This document shows, piece after piece, positions 62,753 through 64,000 of a DNA stretch of 64,000 nt. Numbering within the stretch: the first letter of the stretch is position 1; each line of letters begins with the position of its first letter. The notes beneath the pieces were generated by a model that saw only the letters and a list, made by a program, of their open reading frames with translations, ran no database searches and was not told the DNA's origin. The position numbers and the translations under genes are program-made. The stretch comes from an uncultured Bacteroidales bacterium (GTDB lineage: Bacteria; Bacteroidota; Bacteroidia; Bacteroidales; Paludibacteraceae), in NCBI GenBank assembly GCA_902780495.1, contig CACZFM010000002.1:1-64000 (forward strand). Reading direction: 5' to 3'.

Positions 62753-64000
62753 ATGGCAACAGACAATCCTTACAGTTCGAACCCTTACGGTGATTCTAAT
62801 CCTTACGGTCAGGGAAATCCGTATCAGAATCCGTATCAGAACCCATACCAAAATCCGTATAATAATCCGTACAACAATCCCTATCAGAATCCATATCAGC
62901 ATAGCCCTTATATGGCTACGCCTTATGGACAAGGTCCACAACAGGAAGAAGATGAGGGCATGAATATCAATATCCAGGAGTGGGCAATCCGTATTCTCCA
63001 CTATTGGTATCTGTTTGTAATTGCGGCGGCGTTGGCGTATGGTGTTGCCTGTCTGTTGAACCGCAAATGGATAGAGGAATATGAGTCCAGTGGCTCCATT
63101 TTGATTAAGGATCAGGGAGCAACGTTGTCAGGTTCTGCTACATTGATGCAGGGTTTTGGTATTGAACCTGTATATAAAAACATCAACAACCAATTGGTGC
63201 TATTGGGATCCTATGATTTGTTATCACGAGTGATTGATTCCATTCCATTCTTGCAAGTGGATTATTATACACGCGGTCGTTTCAAAACGCGTAATCTTTA
63301 TCGTAATACGCCAATCATTCTTGAGCCTGAGGAGGTAAATCCATCCGTTGTCGGGTTGCTTTTCCGCTGTACCTTCAATGGCGATGGTACGATGCAGATT
63401 ACGTCCACGGATAACAAACGTCCGTATGAGGCGACTGTTCGCTATGGTGAACGACTGGTTTCACCTCTCTTTACAGCCACATTCTGGCCTAGCGAACATA
63501 TCAGTCAGTCCGGACAGATTTATTTCCGTTTCCGAAGCAAGAACGGCTTAGTAAACGAATTCCAGCAGCGAATGAGTATGGATTTTGTGATGGATGGCTC
63601 TTCGGTGTTAAAACTGACACTCAGGAGCCAAACACCGGATAGGGATTGTGAATTTATTAACAAGTTGGCAGAGATATACTTACTGCAAAATCTGGAACGC
63701 AAGAATCAAGTCGCGGACAAATCCATAGCGTTCATCAACAGCCAACTGGAAGCCCTGCAAGGCAGTTTGGAAAAGAGTGAAGGGGCTATGACCAATTTCC
63801 GCCAACAGAATAAGTTCATGGATGTAGGGTCGTACGCAGGTCAACTCATGGGACGCCTTTCCGGTTATGACCAAAAGGCGATGGAACTCCGTTTGAAAGA
63901 AACGTATTTGGATTATCTGACTGATTATCTCAAACAATCCATTGAAGAAGGGACAATTGCTTCTCCGTCTTCACTTGGTTTGACAGAAGCCTCCTTGAGC
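62753..64000 (+). CDS. Wzc/Wzz-like exopolysaccharide co-polymerase, 3' end outside window
   Basis: The first 416 codons of an open frame that runs off the window. Residues 1-60 are a cytoplasmic tail with ten Asn-Pro-Tyr motifs (residues 5 to 48), mostly spaced four residues apart, and two more Pro-Tyr pairs. A membrane helix (about 82-102) follows, then a Wzz-type periplasmic domain with coiled coil (about 300-400, FINSQLEALQGSLEKSEGAMTNFRQQNKF). In relatives a second helix and a cytoplasmic tyrosine kinase domain come after this; whether they are present cannot be seen. It completes a wza-wza-wzc set 25 bp after the second Wza gene. Confidence 0.85.
   Translation, partial: MATDNPYSSNPYGDSNPYGQGNPYQNPYQNPYQNPYNNPYNNPYQNPYQHSPYMATPYGQGPQQEEDEGMNINIQEWAIRILHYWYLFVIAAALAYGVACLLNRKWIEEYESSGSILIKDQGATLSGSATLMQGFGIEPVYKNINNQLVLLGSYDLLSRVIDSIPFLQVDYYTRGRFKTRNLYRNTPIILEPEEVNPSVVGLLFRCTFNGDGTMQITSTDNKRPYEATVRYGERLVSPLFTATFWPSEHISQSGQIYFRFRSKNGLVNEFQQRMSMDFVMDGSSVLKLTLRSQTPDRDCEFINKLAEIYLLQNLERKNQVADKSIAFINSQLEALQGSLEKSEGAMTNFRQQNKFMDVGSYAGQLMGRLSGYDQKAMELRLKETYLDYLTDYLKQSIEEGTIASPSSLGLTEASLS
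62816..62899 (+). repeat. 12-bp in-frame repeat, 7 units, encoding N-P-Y-(Q/N)
   Basis: Seven 12-bp units based on AATCCGTATCAG lie in frame at the 5' end of the Wzc-like gene. Third positions vary (TAT/TAC, CCG/CCA/CCC), so the amino-acid pattern is kept while the DNA has diverged. Confidence 0.92.

Overview
The window reads as chromosomal DNA of a Bacteroidales bacterium (phylum Bacteroidota). The strongest sign is its promoters: about twenty sites match the Bacteroidetes primary-sigma pattern, TTTG, then 19-21 bp (usually 20), then TAnnTTTG. Gene content agrees: a V-type ATPase of the E-DUF2764-A-B-D-I-K kind, a ribBA fusion, the coaX/OMP/TPR/lptC run, DUF4465 surface proteins, and a cobalamin riboswitch on a surface-protein operon. 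I cannot place it to genus. No rRNA, phage, insertion sequence or CRISPR was seen. Gene density is high and intergenic repeats are common.

Layout. 1-3.9 kb: a lipoprotein, the yceD-rpmF pair, an RluB-type pseudouridine synthase with a repetitive basic tail, and a CE2-like SGNH esterase. 4.0-8.7 kb: glmS converging on a glyA operon, then a DMT exporter divergent from glyA with interleaved promoters. 8.8-16.2 kb: a seven-gene V-type ATPase operon. 16.3-20.7 kb: an exported protein, a 715-bp repeat-bearing gap, and an MBOAT acyltransferase with its SGNH-like partner. 20.8-27.7 kb: small membrane protein, acyl-CoA synthetase, coaX, outer-membrane barrel, TPR protein, lptC and fabG. 27.8-34.5 kb: tRNA-Glu, an orphan histidine kinase overlapping ispE tail to tail, cdd, an LptF/G permease, ribBA and a His/Tyr-rich exported protein. 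34.5-41.5 kb (minus strand): a B12-riboswitch operon of two large exported DUF4465 proteins and possibly a small membrane protein. 42-46 kb: lepA, nhaD and dedA. 46-51.6 kb (minus strand): murC-ftsQ-ftsA-ftsZ plus a Wzz-like gene. 51.8-56.5 kb: glyS, a PnuC-like permease, rubrerythrin, a Pmp3/YqaE peptide, rmuC and tRNA-Ser. 56.6-64 kb: an envelope-polysaccharide locus with a phosphoglycosyl transferase, a WlbA-like dehydrogenase, two Wza-like exporters and a Wzc-like protein cut by the window edge.

Three patterns cut across the genes. First, short tandem arrays with an 11-bp period occur at eight places, each array with its own word; seven are intergenic and one lies inside murC, where it is translated. 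Second, three otherwise unrelated exported proteins share a C-terminal peptide of the form G-x-x-Y-I-x-x-x-x-G-x-x-Y-x-x-x-G. Third, a 62-bp upstream module including the full promoter is duplicated in front of two small membrane-protein genes 34 kb apart. The riboswitch-controlled DUF4465 operon is the best candidate for an incompletely described system.
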